This document shows positions 53,421 through 62,241 of a DNA stretch of 64,000 nt, piece after piece. The notes beneath the pieces are model-generated. The model searched no databases, was not told where the DNA came from, and saw only the letters and a program-made list of their open reading frames with translations. Where the stretch lies: positions 62,001 to 126,000 of the forward strand of contig JAJDEF010000031.1 of NCBI GenBank assembly GCA_029259945.1, in the 5' to 3' direction. Every line of letters starts with the position of its first letter. The first letter of the stretch is position 1. Both the position numbers and the translations under genes were made by a program. Source of the DNA: Planctomycetota bacterium. Its GTDB lineage: Bacteria > Planctomycetota > Planctomycetia > Pirellulales > Lacipirellulaceae.

Positions 53421-53804
53421 ATGACTACTTTGACATTGGAGGAAATTAAGAAGCAGTACGAGAGTCACGAGCGCGAGAGCGTCTACCTTTGGTACATACC
53501 TAAGGCCAGTCGATTCTGGCAGTGGCCACGCTGGGTCGATGTGACCGACGCGTTGACCAGTCTTAGCGATGACCAGCTCGTTCAGAAAGTTCAGGAAACC
53601 AACAACTTGTTCTTTGCAAGTCAGGTACCTTTGAACGATCGTAGCTTCGACCGATTTTTGAAGCGAGAAGTTCGGAAACGAATGGCTCGCAAGAAATGGT
53701 TGGCCTTTTACAGGCCAAGCCGCCGCATGGGGCCTGGTCCCCTCTTTGACGCGACGGTCTTTGGATTGGTGATTGTGCTGGGTACCGTGAACTTGTTCAT
53801 GTAA
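53421..53804 (+). CDS. small basic protein with C-terminal membrane segment
   Basis: A 127-aa protein. Basic helical N-terminal domain (RVDFxx-like WPRWVDVTDALTSLSDDQLV), Arg/Lys-rich centre and a C-terminal hydrophobic stretch (DATVFGLVIVLGTVNLFM). Leader TTTACTACCCCAATTCACC abuts the ATG. Unassigned. Confidence 0.5.
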   Translation: MTTLTLEEIKKQYESHERESVYLWYIPKASRFWQWPRWVDVTDALTSLSDDQLVQKVQETNNLFFASQVPLNDRSFDRFLKREVRKRMARKKWLAFYRPSRRMGPGPLFDATVFGLVIVLGTVNLFM

Positions 53805-53883
53805 CCCGGCGGTGTAGGACGGATTTTGCCAGCAGTTGTTTGCCGAGTCAAACAATTGCAGGAGCTTGGGGACTTGGCTGAGG

Positions 53884-53897
53884 ACGCCTTCGGGCGT
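53884..53897 (+). terminator. short UUCG hairpin
   Basis: ACGCC-TTCG-GGCGT, a stable tetraloop hairpin 80 bp after the 53421 gene; no T-run. Confidence 0.4.
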
Positions 53898-53917
53898 GAT
53901 TAGCTCTGTAACCGAGT

Positions 53918-53978
53918 GACGGATTGACCATCCCTACAATTGGTCACCCTTGGTACCCGGCTAACCCCGGGTACCACC
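53918..53978 (+). repeat. 61-bp leader repeat, copy 1
   Basis: Nearly identical to 54477-54537 (5 differences by eye). It contains TGACCA/TGGTCA and GGTACCCGG/CCGGGTACC stems. Confidence 0.8.
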
Positions 53979-54120
53979 CCTTACCATCAGCACTTGCTCA
54001 TTCTAAACGACTACCGACACGGCGGTAGCAATGCGTGTGAGCAAGTAGATGGGTGCCTACGGGCGCTATTATTCGTGGTAGGTCACTTTGACGTGTCCCA
54101 CCGGTTACCCCACTTCACCA

Positions 54121-54377
54121 TGGCAAAAGCAAAGGAAAAATCATCGGCAGACAAGAAGCTCAATATCGTTCACCGGATTAAGCTCAGCGAGCTGATCCTT
54201 TCGGTCGGAGCCGATCGCAATTTTTCGATTCAGCGGACCTATGTCTACAACGGCAAGGTCGGCTACTCGAATTGGCTGCGACTCAAGGATCTCGGCGACA
54301 CGAAGCAGTTGCTTGTGTCCTATGCCGCGTGGTGCGAAAAACACCCTGCGGCCAAGACGGCTGATGACCCAACGTAA
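54121..54377 (+). CDS. small basic protein (possible paralogue-family member)
   Basis: An 85-aa protein from ATG 54121; leader GTTACCCCACTTCACC abuts the start. Core: LSELILSVGADRNFSIQRTYV, a strand, then WLRLKDLGDTKQLLVSYAAW. It shows the QR-[ST]-Y ... DL pattern shared with 54607 and 55190 products. Function unknown. Confidence 0.5.
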
Positions 54378-54476
54378 TCCTGTACCGCTACTCGCCTGCC
54401 GTGCACTGCCGAGTTGCGGAGATCGAGGTCTTCCTTTAGGACGCTTGTAAAAGTGTAATGGAGGTCGTCATTGGTT

Positions 54477-54537
54477 GACGGATTGACCATCCACATAATT
54501 GGTCACCCTTGGTACCCGGCTCACCCCGGGTACCACC
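54477..54537 (+). repeat. 61-bp leader repeat, copy 2
   Basis: See copy 1 at 53918. This copy ends in ACCTCTTTTCTC, giving the GGTACCCGG/CCGGGTACC stem a T-rich tail, as for an intrinsic terminator. It faces the end of the minus-strand 54607 gene. Confidence 0.8.
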
Positions 54538-54606
54538 TCTTTTCTCATTAAGAAAGGCGGCCTCCATGACAGAGACCGCCGCTGCGAATCCTTTCGCCTT
54601 GCCGGT

Positions 54607-54855
54607 TCACGCACTCACTTCGGCTTCCTTGGCTTCGACGTGCCCTTGAGCTAGTTGCAAACAACGTATTGCGGCAGGCAAATCGCCCATCGAAAAACTG
54701 CTTGTGAACTTGGTCTCATCGCCGTCGCGGTAGCTTCGTTGCACGTTGACCGTGCGAAATTTCCGCTTCGGCTGACCGTTTCCACCAGCTTCTTGTACGA
54801 ACACGCTTGACGAAACGTTTGACAGACGGAACGTGGCTTCGGGACTTTTGGTCAT
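54607..54855 (-). CDS. small strand-rich protein of the paralogue family (member 2)
   Basis: An 82-aa protein from ATG 54855, with GGAGG 9 nt upstream. Pattern: ATFRLSNVSSSVFVQEAG, KRKFRTVNVQRSYRDGDETK, FTSSFSMGDLPAAIRCLQLA. It aligns with 55190 (VQRSY / LQRSY; SMGDL / ESDLL) and more loosely 27027. Possibly a nucleic-acid-binding fold. Confidence 0.6.
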   Translation of the reverse strand: MTKSPEATFRLSNVSSSVFVQEAGGNGQPKRKFRTVNVQRSYRDGDETKFTSSFSMGDLPAAIRCLQLAQGHVEAKEAEVSA

Positions 54856-55189
54856 TTTGGTGACCTCCAATCTTTTTGAAAGGATCGAATCGTCCGTAGA
54901 CGCCTGGCCTAGAAATAGGTCAGCAGCACATGCTGCCAGCACTCGTTGCCGTTGGCAAGGAATTTGTTGGCGTTCTCATTGGCAGGGAACGAAACAAGGC
55001 CTCGCAGCGTGGTCGCCTGCAGGCCAGGATGCAAGCCAGTGGTTCCCGAGCAGGCGAACGGCAGCGGTTGCCGGCGCCGCTTGGCGGCTACGGCAACCGG
55101 CCCGCCTGCATGACGAAAACCAGGCTTGGCATCTGGCCTCATGGCAGCGACCGTAGCTGAGGCACTTTTATTCTTACTCCCCTACCAAA
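54856..55189. other. 334-bp gap with G/C-rich inverted repeats
   Basis: No supported gene. Complementary blocks GGTTGCCGG and CGGCAACCGG occur around 55056-55104. It lies between two divergent paralogue genes and so must contain their promoters. Confidence 0.45.
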
Positions 55190-55510
55190 ATGGCGAACGC
55201 CACTACAAAATCACCGGCCAAGCGGAAGCCCGCTTACACCGTCGCACTTGGCGACACCAGCGCAAGCGTCTTTGCGGAACTGCGGACTTCAGAGAAGGGT
55301 CGCACCTGGAAGAGCTATTCCGTCAGCCTCCAGCGCAGTTACATGGACGCGAAGACCCAAAAACGTGTTTACACGAATACGTTGTTCGAGAGCGATCTGC
55401 TCGACGCGTCGCAGGCCTTGGTCAAGGCTTACCACTGGACCGAGACGGATCGTCGCGAAGCAGCGAAAGCAGCTGCACAAGAAGAGGCGGCAGCCTCTGG
55501 GGAGTCGTGA
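55190..55510 (+). CDS. small strand-rich protein of the paralogue family (member 3)
   Basis: A 106-aa protein. Pattern as for member 2: YTVALGDTSASVFAELRTSE, WKSYSVSLQRSYMDAKTQKR, VYTNTLFESDLLDASQALV, then a charged Ala/Glu-rich helix. The leader TTCTTACTCCCCTACCAAA precedes ATG. Function unknown. Confidence 0.6.
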   Translation: MANATTKSPAKRKPAYTVALGDTSASVFAELRTSEKGRTWKSYSVSLQRSYMDAKTQKRVYTNTLFESDLLDASQALVKAYHWTETDRREAAKAAAQEEAAASGES

Positions 55511-55977
55511 TCGACTCCCCCGCCCCGGACTTCGGCTCGGGGCTTAGTCATCTGTGCGTCACGATCTAACGCTGAATAGTTGATGAGCGAAAGAGTGTCC
55601 AGGTATCCAGGTATGAATGATCAGTTGTCCGCCCCCCTGTCCCCCGATAATTTTTTTCTCCTGACTACTTCTGGACTTAGCCGTCGGTGTGATTGGAATC
55701 ATGCTGCTGCCTGATGAGATTTCCCTTGTCCTCGTGGAAAATACTGCTTTAATGAACGTGGCCAGCAATGCTTCGCTATGTGGAAGCAATGCCGGAGGTT
55801 TGGGACTTCGATGAGGACGCCCCCGCTGGCGTAGATTGTCGTTGTAACCGACTGAGGCTTGATCATGCCTTATCGATCGCCCTTGGTGAACGGGCACTCC
55901 CCCGTTCACCAATCTTTATTGTGTGGTCGCTTGCTGGCCACATCGGGCAATCTAGTCAGTCAGAGGTTACAACTCCG
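55511..55977. other. 467-bp gap, no supported gene
   Basis: Open frames here give no recognisable protein. The last 30 bp hold the GAGG-type ribosome-binding site of the excisionase-like gene. Confidence 0.4.
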
Positions 55978-56277
55978 ATGAACGATTCCACAATTCCCGA
56001 ACGCATCCTTGCGACGGTTACCCAACTTCACGACCGACTTGGCGAGCTTGAGTCCCAACTGGCGAACCTCGCCACGAACCTACCAGCCATCTCCATCGAT
56101 CGACGGTGGTATACAACAGCCGAAGTGGCTGAGCTGATGCGGGTTAGTAAATACACCGTACAGGAACGGTGGTGTAACCGTTCTCGAATCGATTGCTCAA
56201 AGGACGCTCAAACCGGGCGCTGGCGAATCCCAGTCCATGAACTGCGTCGGTTGCTTCGCGAAGGCCCGCCTCTATAG
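55978..56277 (+). CDS. excisionase-like helix-turn-helix protein
   Basis: A 99-aa protein from ATG 55978 with AGAGG upstream. After a short coiled coil (QLHDRLGELESQLANLATNL) comes a MerR/excisionase-type HTH: RRWYTTAEVAELMRVSKYTVQERWCN, ending in RWRIPVHELRRLL. Such proteins direct excision or regulate element genes. No integrase lies next to it, which is unusual. It is the last element-type gene before the phosphate regulon. Confidence 0.7.
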   Translation: MNDSTIPERILATVTQLHDRLGELESQLANLATNLPAISIDRRWYTTAEVAELMRVSKYTVQERWCNRSRIDCSKDAQTGRWRIPVHELRRLLREGPPL

Positions 56278-56880
56278 GGCCTCTGAACGTTCTCGTCAGC
56301 CGCTCCGGCACAACGAAATGACAGAAAGGAGAAGCTGGCTCGCCTAGATCGCCCCACATCCTGGCCATCAAAACGCCTACCGCTGCTTTGGGCATCGCTG
56401 CGATGGGCACTCCCCCGCCTGGATTATTCAGTCGCTTTCGCCTGGTGGGCAATATGATCTACGGAAGTAAGCGAACTACCGTTACTGCGGGCCGGCGTGC
56501 ATGCCGACGGATGCTGGCGAACATCGACTTTCAACCACACCCACATCTGTTGTACGTCCGAGGCAGACGTCGCTTGTCATCATAATGACTGCACAATGCG
56601 ATGTTTTGGTTTTTTCCAATGACTGGCGATCAGCCTACCCCCAACTCGCGCAGGAGTACTGGTCCTATGCAGATTCGGCACGATCGAAACTGCACAAAAG
56701 TGTCGGGCCGAAGCGAGTTGGGAACCTCCAATTCGCTCCGAAAATTGTTAGTATTTCAGATGGGAGGCAGCTTAACTTCTGCGGCGGGGTTGTGTAATGG
56801 AAGATAAGAGGGCAGTCTGTTGCGAGCCGATTCTTGTTGCCAAAATCCGGTGCAGAGGAGACGAAAAAACCGACTTTCAC
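56278..56880. other. 603-bp region at the right edge of the element
   Basis: No gene is supported; a 70-codon frame from 56585 exists but is unconvincing. The right element boundary probably lies here. No copy of the tRNA-Leu or tRNA-His 3' end was found. Confidence 0.4.
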
Positions 56881-57585
56881 TCACGTTATGACCACATCAG
56901 CTGGGTCACGCAAGCGGTAGCCGATGCCGCGTACCGTCTGAATCAAATCGGCATGAGTGCCCATCTTTTGGCGTAAGGCACGAATGTGAACATCGATTGT
57001 GCGCTCCAGCACGATCGTGTCCTCTCCCAAAGAAACATCGATAAGTTCGCTCCGAGAAAAAGCTCTTCCAGGCTGCCGAACGAAAGCACTCAGTAATGAA
57101 AACTCACTAGGAGTGAGGCCAATCGGTTTGTCGTCTATCGTCGCACGGTGGCGACTTCGATCAATGAGAATCCCCTGACTGACAATGACATCGCGATCGC
57201 CACTACCCTTTTCTTTGCGTCGTAGAAGAGCGTTGATCCGCTGTAGGAGTACTTTAACGCTGAAAGGTTTAGTTACATAATCGTCTGCCCCTGCTGAGAA
57301 CCCAACAATCTGATCCGTCTCCTCCGAGCGAGCAGTAAGCATCAACACGAGTAAGTCTTGAGTCGCCGGATCAGCGCGCAGCAGTCGACAGACTTCGAGT
57401 CCGTCAACCATCGGTAGCATCAGATCGAGCAAGACAAGGTCGGGGCAATGCAAACGGATTTCGCGGAGCCCTTGCTGTCCATCGCGAGCGACTCGCGTCT
57501 CGTACCCTTCCTGACTGAGATTGTATTCGAGCACCTCGGCCAGCGACGCATCATCTTCTACGATCAGAATATTAACTTTTGACAT
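56881..57585 (-). CDS. phoB: phosphate regulon response regulator PhoB
   Basis: A 234-aa OmpR-class regulator. Receiver domain: ILIVEDDASLAE, phospho-acceptor Asp in VLLDLMLPMVDG, LTARSEETD and KPFSVK. C-terminal winged helix: LTPSEFSLLSAFVRQPGRAFSR, ERTIDVHIRALRQKMG, TVRGIGYRL. It activates Pho genes when phosphorylated by PhoR. The gene is 3 bp after phoU and is last of the cluster. Confidence 0.9.
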   Translation of the reverse strand: MSKVNILIVEDDASLAEVLEYNLSQEGYETRVARDGQQGLREIRLHCPDLVLLDLMLPMVDGLEVCRLLRADPATQDLLVLMLTARSEETDQIVGFSAGADDYVTKPFSVKVLLQRINALLRRKEKGSGDRDVIVSQGILIDRSRHRATIDDKPIGLTPSEFSLLSAFVRQPGRAFSRSELIDVSLGEDTIVLERTIDVHIRALRQKMGTHADLIQTVRGIGYRLRDPADVVIT

Positions 57586-57588
57586 CGC

Positions 57589-58272
57589 CTACCCGTTCTC
57601 CGATTCGAGAGGAGTGTCTCCGTGCCAGTGCCGAGCAATCTCGCCATCGACGAGATAGATGACATCTTCGGCGATGTTTGTCGCGTGATCTCCGATACGC
57701 TCAATATGTCGTGAAGCAGAAAAGAACTGCAGTGCTGGTTCGATTTCGCTGATATTTCCCTGCAAAAACTGCTTGAGATCTCCAATCACTTGACGGTTCA
57801 ACTCGTCGACGACATCATCGTGCTGACAAACCCTACGGGCGGCATCGACATCTAATCGAACAAAAGCGTCCAGTGCATCTCGAACCATCGCCGTAGCAGC
57901 CTCAACCATTTGGTCCAGCTTGTCCGGGAACTGAAATTCCGGATGCAACACAAGCACCTGGGCTCGCTCGCCGATGTTGATCGCCAAATCGGCAATACGC
58001 TCCAGATCACCGTTGATTTTTAGCACCATCGCCACGCGACGTAGATCGATAGCTACCGGTTGATGGAGCGCCAATATTTTCAGGCACTCTTCCTCGATCT
58101 CGACTTCTTGGCGGTTGACAGTGTCTTCATCGTTGTGAAGTTGCTCAATTAGGTCGGTACGCAATTCCCTCAGAGCCTGGCTGGCACGATAGACCATCTG
58201 CTCGACGATCGACGACTGAGCAAGCAGGTCTTGTTCGAGAGATTCGATATCTCGGTGTAGGTGTTGAGACAT
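57589..58272 (-). CDS. phoU: phosphate transport regulator PhoU
   Basis: A 227-aa all-helical protein with the duplicated PhoU repeat: LLAQSSIVEQMVYRASQAL, EIEEECLKILALHQPVAIDLR, LKINGDLERIADLAINIGER, and second repeat ICRHIERIGDHATNIAED. PhoU links Pst transport to PhoR signalling and represses it in phosphate excess. Confidence 0.9.
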   Translation of the reverse strand: MSQHLHRDIESLEQDLLAQSSIVEQMVYRASQALRELRTDLIEQLHNDEDTVNRQEVEIEEECLKILALHQPVAIDLRRVAMVLKINGDLERIADLAINIGERAQVLVLHPEFQFPDKLDQMVEAATAMVRDALDAFVRLDVDAARRVCQHDDVVDELNRQVIGDLKQFLQGNISEIEPALQFFSASRHIERIGDHATNIAEDVIYLVDGEIARHWHGDTPLESENG

Positions 58273-58329
58273 TGTTTGAATTCGGAGTTCGGAATGCGGA
58301 ATGCGGAATGTTGGCTTCTAACTTCTACT

Positions 58330-59253
58330 CTAACCGAATCGACCTGTGATGTAGTCTTCGGTCTGCTTTTCCTTGGGGTTTGTGAAAAGCTCGTTGGTGT
58401 TTCCCACCTCAATCAAATGGCCTTCGTAAAAAAATGCGGTTTGATCAGAAACACGGGCTGCCTGCTGCATGTTGTGGGTAACAATCACGATTGTATAGAT
58501 TTCTTTTAACTTAAAAATCAGTTCCTCGATTGCTGCGGTCGATTTAGGATCAAGGGCTGAGGCAGGTTCGTCCATGAGCAGCACGTCGGGGGCGGTGGCC
58601 AGTGCTCGGGCGATACAGAGCCTTTGCTGCTGACCACCAGAGAGCTGCAATGCCGAGTCATTCAACCGATCCTGCACTTCATCCCAAAGGGCCGATTGCC
58701 GTAAACACCTTTCAACGATCTCGTTCAGCTCGCTGCGTTTTCGTATTCCCGCGACCCGTGGTCCATAGGCGACGTTCTCGAAAATTGATTTGGGAAAAGG
58801 ATTCGACTTCTGGAAAACCATTCCTACCCGCTTGCGAAGTTCAACGACATCGGTGCCGCGACGATAGATATCCGTCCCGTCGAGTAAAATTTCGCCGCTT
58901 ATGGTTGTGCCTTCGATCATGTCGTTCATCCGGTTGAGGCAACGCAGGAAGGTTGACTTGCCACAGCCAGAGGGGCCAATCAGAGCGGTTACGCAGTGTT
59001 CAGGAATATCCAGCGTAACCTTGTAGAGTGCTTGTTTGGCCTCGTAGAAAAAATCGACTTCACGAGTGACAATTTTCTTCGATTGTCCAGCGATCTCGTC
59101 GGCCGACCGCGAGAAGTTCGACTGGCCGAGGGATAATGTTGATGCTCTTGCGAGTGGTTTTCTAGAACTGGTATCGGACATTCTCTTAGGCCTACCGTCT
59201 ATGACAATTTCTGATAACGACATAAAGCTCGTCCTGCGGTGCTTTCGTCTCAA
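58330..59253 (-). CDS. pstB: phosphate ABC transporter ATP-binding protein PstB
   Basis: An up to 307-aa ATPase; starts at 59253, 59223 or 59181 are possible, the last giving the most usual length plus a short tail. Walker [44 protein letters not shown], signature [18 protein letters not shown], Walker [15 protein letters not shown]-loop VTHNMQQA. The NPFP and [15 protein letters not shown] stretches are PstB-specific. Confidence 0.93.
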   Translation of the reverse strand: MRRKHRRTSFMSLSEIVIDGRPKRMSDTSSRKPLARASTLSLGQSNFSRSADEIAGQSKKIVTREVDFFYEAKQALYKVTLDIPEHCVTALIGPSGCGKSTFLRCLNRMNDMIEGTTISGEILLDGTDIYRRGTDVVELRKRVGMVFQKSNPFPKSIFENVAYGPRVAGIRKRSELNEIVERCLRQSALWDEVQDRLNDSALQLSGGQQQRLCIARALATAPDVLLMDEPASALDPKSTAAIEELIFKLKEIYTIVIVTHNMQQAARVSDQTAFFYEGHLIEVGNTNELFTNPKEKQTEDYITGRFG

Positions 59254-59292
59254 GTATTTGTGGAGTCGGGTTCAGTGAAAACAATCTCAAAC

Positions 59293-60171
59293 CTACCAAC
59301 GCTTATTCTTGCTAAATCGATATCGCAGAACAACGGCCAAAGCGTTCATGCAGATCAGCACAACAAGTAAAACAACAATGCCAGCCGCTGCAACTTCGTG
59401 AAAACCCTTTTGCGGTTGGCTTGTCCAACTAAATATTTGTAGTGGCAAAGCGGTGAATTCGTCGTTGAAAATATCTTCCGGCAAGAAGCGAACATAGGTT
59501 GCTGCACCAATCGCGACCAGCGGAGCTGCTTCGCCCAAGGCTCGCGACAGTGCGAGAATAACTCCTGTCATGATGCCTGGCAAAGCGGCTGGAAGTAGCT
59601 GATACCAAACCGTTTGCCAGCGGGTTGCTCCCAAGGCATAGGAGGCTTGGCGAATCGTGCTGGGCGTTGCTCTAAGCGATTCTTGTGTTGCTAGGATGAC
59701 GATTGGTAATACGACAAGCGTCAATGTCAGGGCTCCGGCCACTAAGCTTCGGTTGAGTTGCATCGCCCTGACAAACAGCCCTAGCCCCAAGATTCCATAG
59801 ACGATCGAAGGTACACCGGCCAAGTTGGCGATGTTAATTTGCACCAACGTTCGCCAGCGACTCTTTTTTGCGTACTCTTCCAAATAAATGGCTGATCCGA
59901 CACCGATAGGCACGGAAAACAAAGCTGTCAGGCCAATCAAGTAAAGACTGCCAACAAGAGCTGGTTTGATTCCCGCTTTCTCTGCAAACCGCGAGGGAAA
60001 TCGGTTGATGTAATCCCAACTGAGCGAGTCCCAGCCAAAGCTCACAATATTCCATAGCAGAAGCACAAGAATAGAAACGCAAAGCCAAGTTGCTCCAGCA
60101 CAAAGCAACGCAAAGGTGCGGGAAGCAATTCTCGCATAAGGCCGACCACGTTTGTGTTCTACCTGGCTCAT
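59293..60171 (-). CDS. pstA: phosphate ABC transporter permease PstA
   Basis: A 292-aa permease with about six membrane helices. ATG 60171 overlaps the pstC stop (ATGA). Typical: AGVPSIVYGILGLGLFV, the coupling loop QASYALGATRWQTVWYQLLP, and GEAAPLVAIG. The loop contacts PstB. Confidence 0.92.
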   Translation of the reverse strand: MSQVEHKRGRPYARIASRTFALLCAGATWLCVSILVLLLWNIVSFGWDSLSWDYINRFPSRFAEKAGIKPALVGSLYLIGLTALFSVPIGVGSAIYLEEYAKKSRWRTLVQINIANLAGVPSIVYGILGLGLFVRAMQLNRSLVAGALTLTLVVLPIVILATQESLRATPSTIRQASYALGATRWQTVWYQLLPAALPGIMTGVILALSRALGEAAPLVAIGAATYVRFLPEDIFNDEFTALPLQIFSWTSQPQKGFHEVAAAGIVVLLVVLICMNALAVVLRYRFSKNKRW

Positions 60172-61103
60172 TCGTATTTCTCCTCGACACGAAGCAAAAT
60201 CCACCGAGAAAATACGTTGAGTACGAAGGTCGAGACAAAAAGTGCCAGGCCCACTGCAAAGAGCGTACGATATTCAAGTGTGCCTGCGGGCGTGTCGCCT
60301 TGACTGACTTGGACGATGTAGGCAGTCATAGTTTGGATTCCCTCGAAGGGGTTGAGCGTAAGATTAGGTGTCGCCCCTGCTGCCAGAGTAACCGCCATCG
60401 TTTCTCCAACTGCCCTGGCGATAGCTAACAGACACGCTGCCATGATGCCCGACATCGCAGCGGGTAGGATAACGCCAAGCGTCACGTCGAGCTTCGTTGC
60501 CCCCAAAGCGTAAGCTCCCTCACGTAATGATCGTGGCACAGATTGCAGCACATCCTCACTCAGCGAGACGACCATCGGCAAAATCATGATACCAACAACA
60601 ACACACGCATTGGCAGCGTTAAACAGATCGGCAGAAGGAATCGTATCGCGAATCAGCGGCGATACAAAAACAACTGCCAAATAGCCATAAACTACCGATG
60701 GAATGCCAGCCAGTATCTCAAGTATTGGTTTGACTATTTCACGCACGAGTGGCGAAGCGTATTCGCTCAAATAGATGGCCGTGGCAAGGCCCAAAGGAAT
60801 GGCGATCAGTGCCGAGCCACCTGCCACGAGCAGGGTGCCACAAAACAAGGGCATAATTCCAAAATGCTGGGGCTTAAGCAGCGGAGACCATCGGGTTCCG
60901 GTGAGAAACTCCCACACAGACACTTCACGAAAAAATTGGACCGACTCGAATAGCAATACAAAAACGATTCCTACGGTCGTAACAATCGAGACCGCAGCAC
61001 AGGCCAGCAGTAGTCCGTGGATTGCGAGCTCAAAAATCCCTCGCAAGTCCAAGTTTGCTGACTTACTGGCAAACTGTTCTCTTGTAGAAGCTGCCAAGAA
61101 CAT
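60168..61103 (-). CDS. pstC: phosphate ABC transporter permease PstC
   Basis: A 311-aa permease. Typical: GTLLVAGGSALIAIPLGL, AIYLSEYASPLVREIVKPI, LAGIPSVVYGYLAV, the loop GAYALGATKLDVTLGVILPA and ARAVGETMAVTLAAG. The first 35 residues are a polar extension before the first membrane helix. Confidence 0.92.
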   Translation of the reverse strand: MFLAASTREQFASKSANLDLRGIFELAIHGLLLACAAVSIVTTVGIVFVLLFESVQFFREVSVWEFLTGTRWSPLLKPQHFGIMPLFCGTLLVAGGSALIAIPLGLATAIYLSEYASPLVREIVKPILEILAGIPSVVYGYLAVVFVSPLIRDTIPSADLFNAANACVVVGIMILPMVVSLSEDVLQSVPRSLREGAYALGATKLDVTLGVILPAAMSGIMAACLLAIARAVGETMAVTLAAGATPNLTLNPFEGIQTMTAYIVQVSQGDTPAGTLEYRTLFAVGLALFVSTFVLNVFSRWILLRVEEKYE

Positions 61104-61161
61104 GTTGGTAAGGATCGCTGAAACCCGGTGCAGAAAAAGGAGAAAGAAACTACGTCAGCCA

Positions 61162-62139
61162 CTATTGCAAAGCTGTTTTCAAAAGTTCTTTATTTTGCTT
61201 GGCGACCTCATCTGAGACTGGCACATATCCAACGTCGCCAGCCAATCGACCTACGTGCTCCAGATAGAATTTCACAAAGGCGAGCATTTCTGGGCGTTTG
61301 AGCGACGACTTTCGAACATAGATAAACAACGGCCTTGAGAGCGGCTTGTAGGAGCCATCTCGTACGGTTGTTTCATCAGGAGCCACGCATCCACCTCCAC
61401 CATCAACTGCCAGCAACTTGAGTTGATCTTTGTTCTCGGCGTAGTAAGCATAGCCAAAATATCCGAGCCCGCCCTTGTCGGAGGCAACACCCCTTACAAG
61501 CTGGTTGTCGTTTTCACTTGCGGTATAGTCCGCTCGGCTAGCACGCTCTTCGCCGTTGATTGCTTTGGTGAAATAGTCGAATGTCCCCGAGTCAGTACCA
61601 GGGCCGTAGAGCTTCAGCGGCTCCTCGGGCCATTCCGGATTGACATCACTCCACTTCATCACGGTCTCACCGCTCTCGGGTCGCCAGATCGTTTTGAGCT
61701 GTTCAACCGTTAGACAATCTACCCAATCATTTTTGGGATTGACCACGACCGATAATCCATCAATAGCGACCGTGAATTCGATAAATTCAATTTCAGCAGC
61801 GACGCATTTTTCATGCTCTGTTTCTTTCATCTTACGCGAGGCGTCGCAGATATCGATCTCACCAGCAACGAACTTTTTCATGCCGCCACTCGTGCCAGCG
61901 GAACCAACTGAAACCTTGACCTTCGGGGACACCTCGCTGAATTCCTCCGCAACTGCCTGCGACACGGGGAAGACCGTACTTGAACCATGAATACGAACAG
62001 CACCTGTTAGAACAGCATCAGATTCAGCCCCGGACGAACTGGCAGTTGGCATCGTGGAGCTGCTGCAACCAACAACTAGAATTGTTAAGAGAGCGCCTAG
62101 CAAGCCAGCATGATGATGCGTTTTTCGACTTGAAATCAT
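61162..62139 (-). CDS. pstS: phosphate-binding lipoprotein PstS
   Basis: A 325-aa solute-binding protein. It has a lipoprotein signal (LLTILVVGC, Cys25) then the PstS phosphate-site motifs GSSTVFPVSQ, GSAGTSGGMKKF, DASRKMKETE, GPGTDSGTFDYF and GLGYFGYAYY. It captures phosphate and delivers it to PstCA. An AGG-type site precedes the ATG; a Pho-box-like repeat lies upstream. Confidence 0.93.
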   Translation of the reverse strand: MISSRKTHHHAGLLGALLTILVVGCSSSTMPTASSSGAESDAVLTGAVRIHGSSTVFPVSQAVAEEFSEVSPKVKVSVGSAGTSGGMKKFVAGEIDICDASRKMKETEHEKCVAAEIEFIEFTVAIDGLSVVVNPKNDWVDCLTVEQLKTIWRPESGETVMKWSDVNPEWPEEPLKLYGPGTDSGTFDYFTKAINGEERASRADYTASENDNQLVRGVASDKGGLGYFGYAYYAENKDQLKLLAVDGGGGCVAPDETTVRDGSYKPLSRPLFIYVRKSSLKRPEMLAFVKFYLEHVGRLAGDVGYVPVSDEVAKQNKELLKTALQ

Positions 62140-62194
62140 TTCTAGAGTCCTTGTTCTGAGATTGAAGCTCCGTAGAACATCACTCTAGTCTGCG

Positions 62195-62223
62195 GACATG
62201 AAGAAATTGTGAAGAATTGACAA
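62195..62223 (-). promoter_or_regulatory. candidate Pho box upstream of pstS
   Basis: Read on the minus strand: TTGTCAA, then TTCTTCACAAT and TTCTTCATGTC as adjacent 11-bp units (62216-62206, 62205-62195). PhoB sites are 7-bp direct repeats at 11-bp period. The spacing fits, though the bases differ from the E. coli consensus. Confidence 0.45.
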
Positions 62224-62241
62224 CAAAAGTCCAACCTTCTT

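Noticed and set aside
54909-55160. Open frames on both strands between two paralogue genes
   Set aside because: Open by base composition; the region has inverted repeats and must hold divergent promoters.
56585-56797. 70-codon frame near the right element edge
   Set aside because: No family features, no ribosome-binding site.
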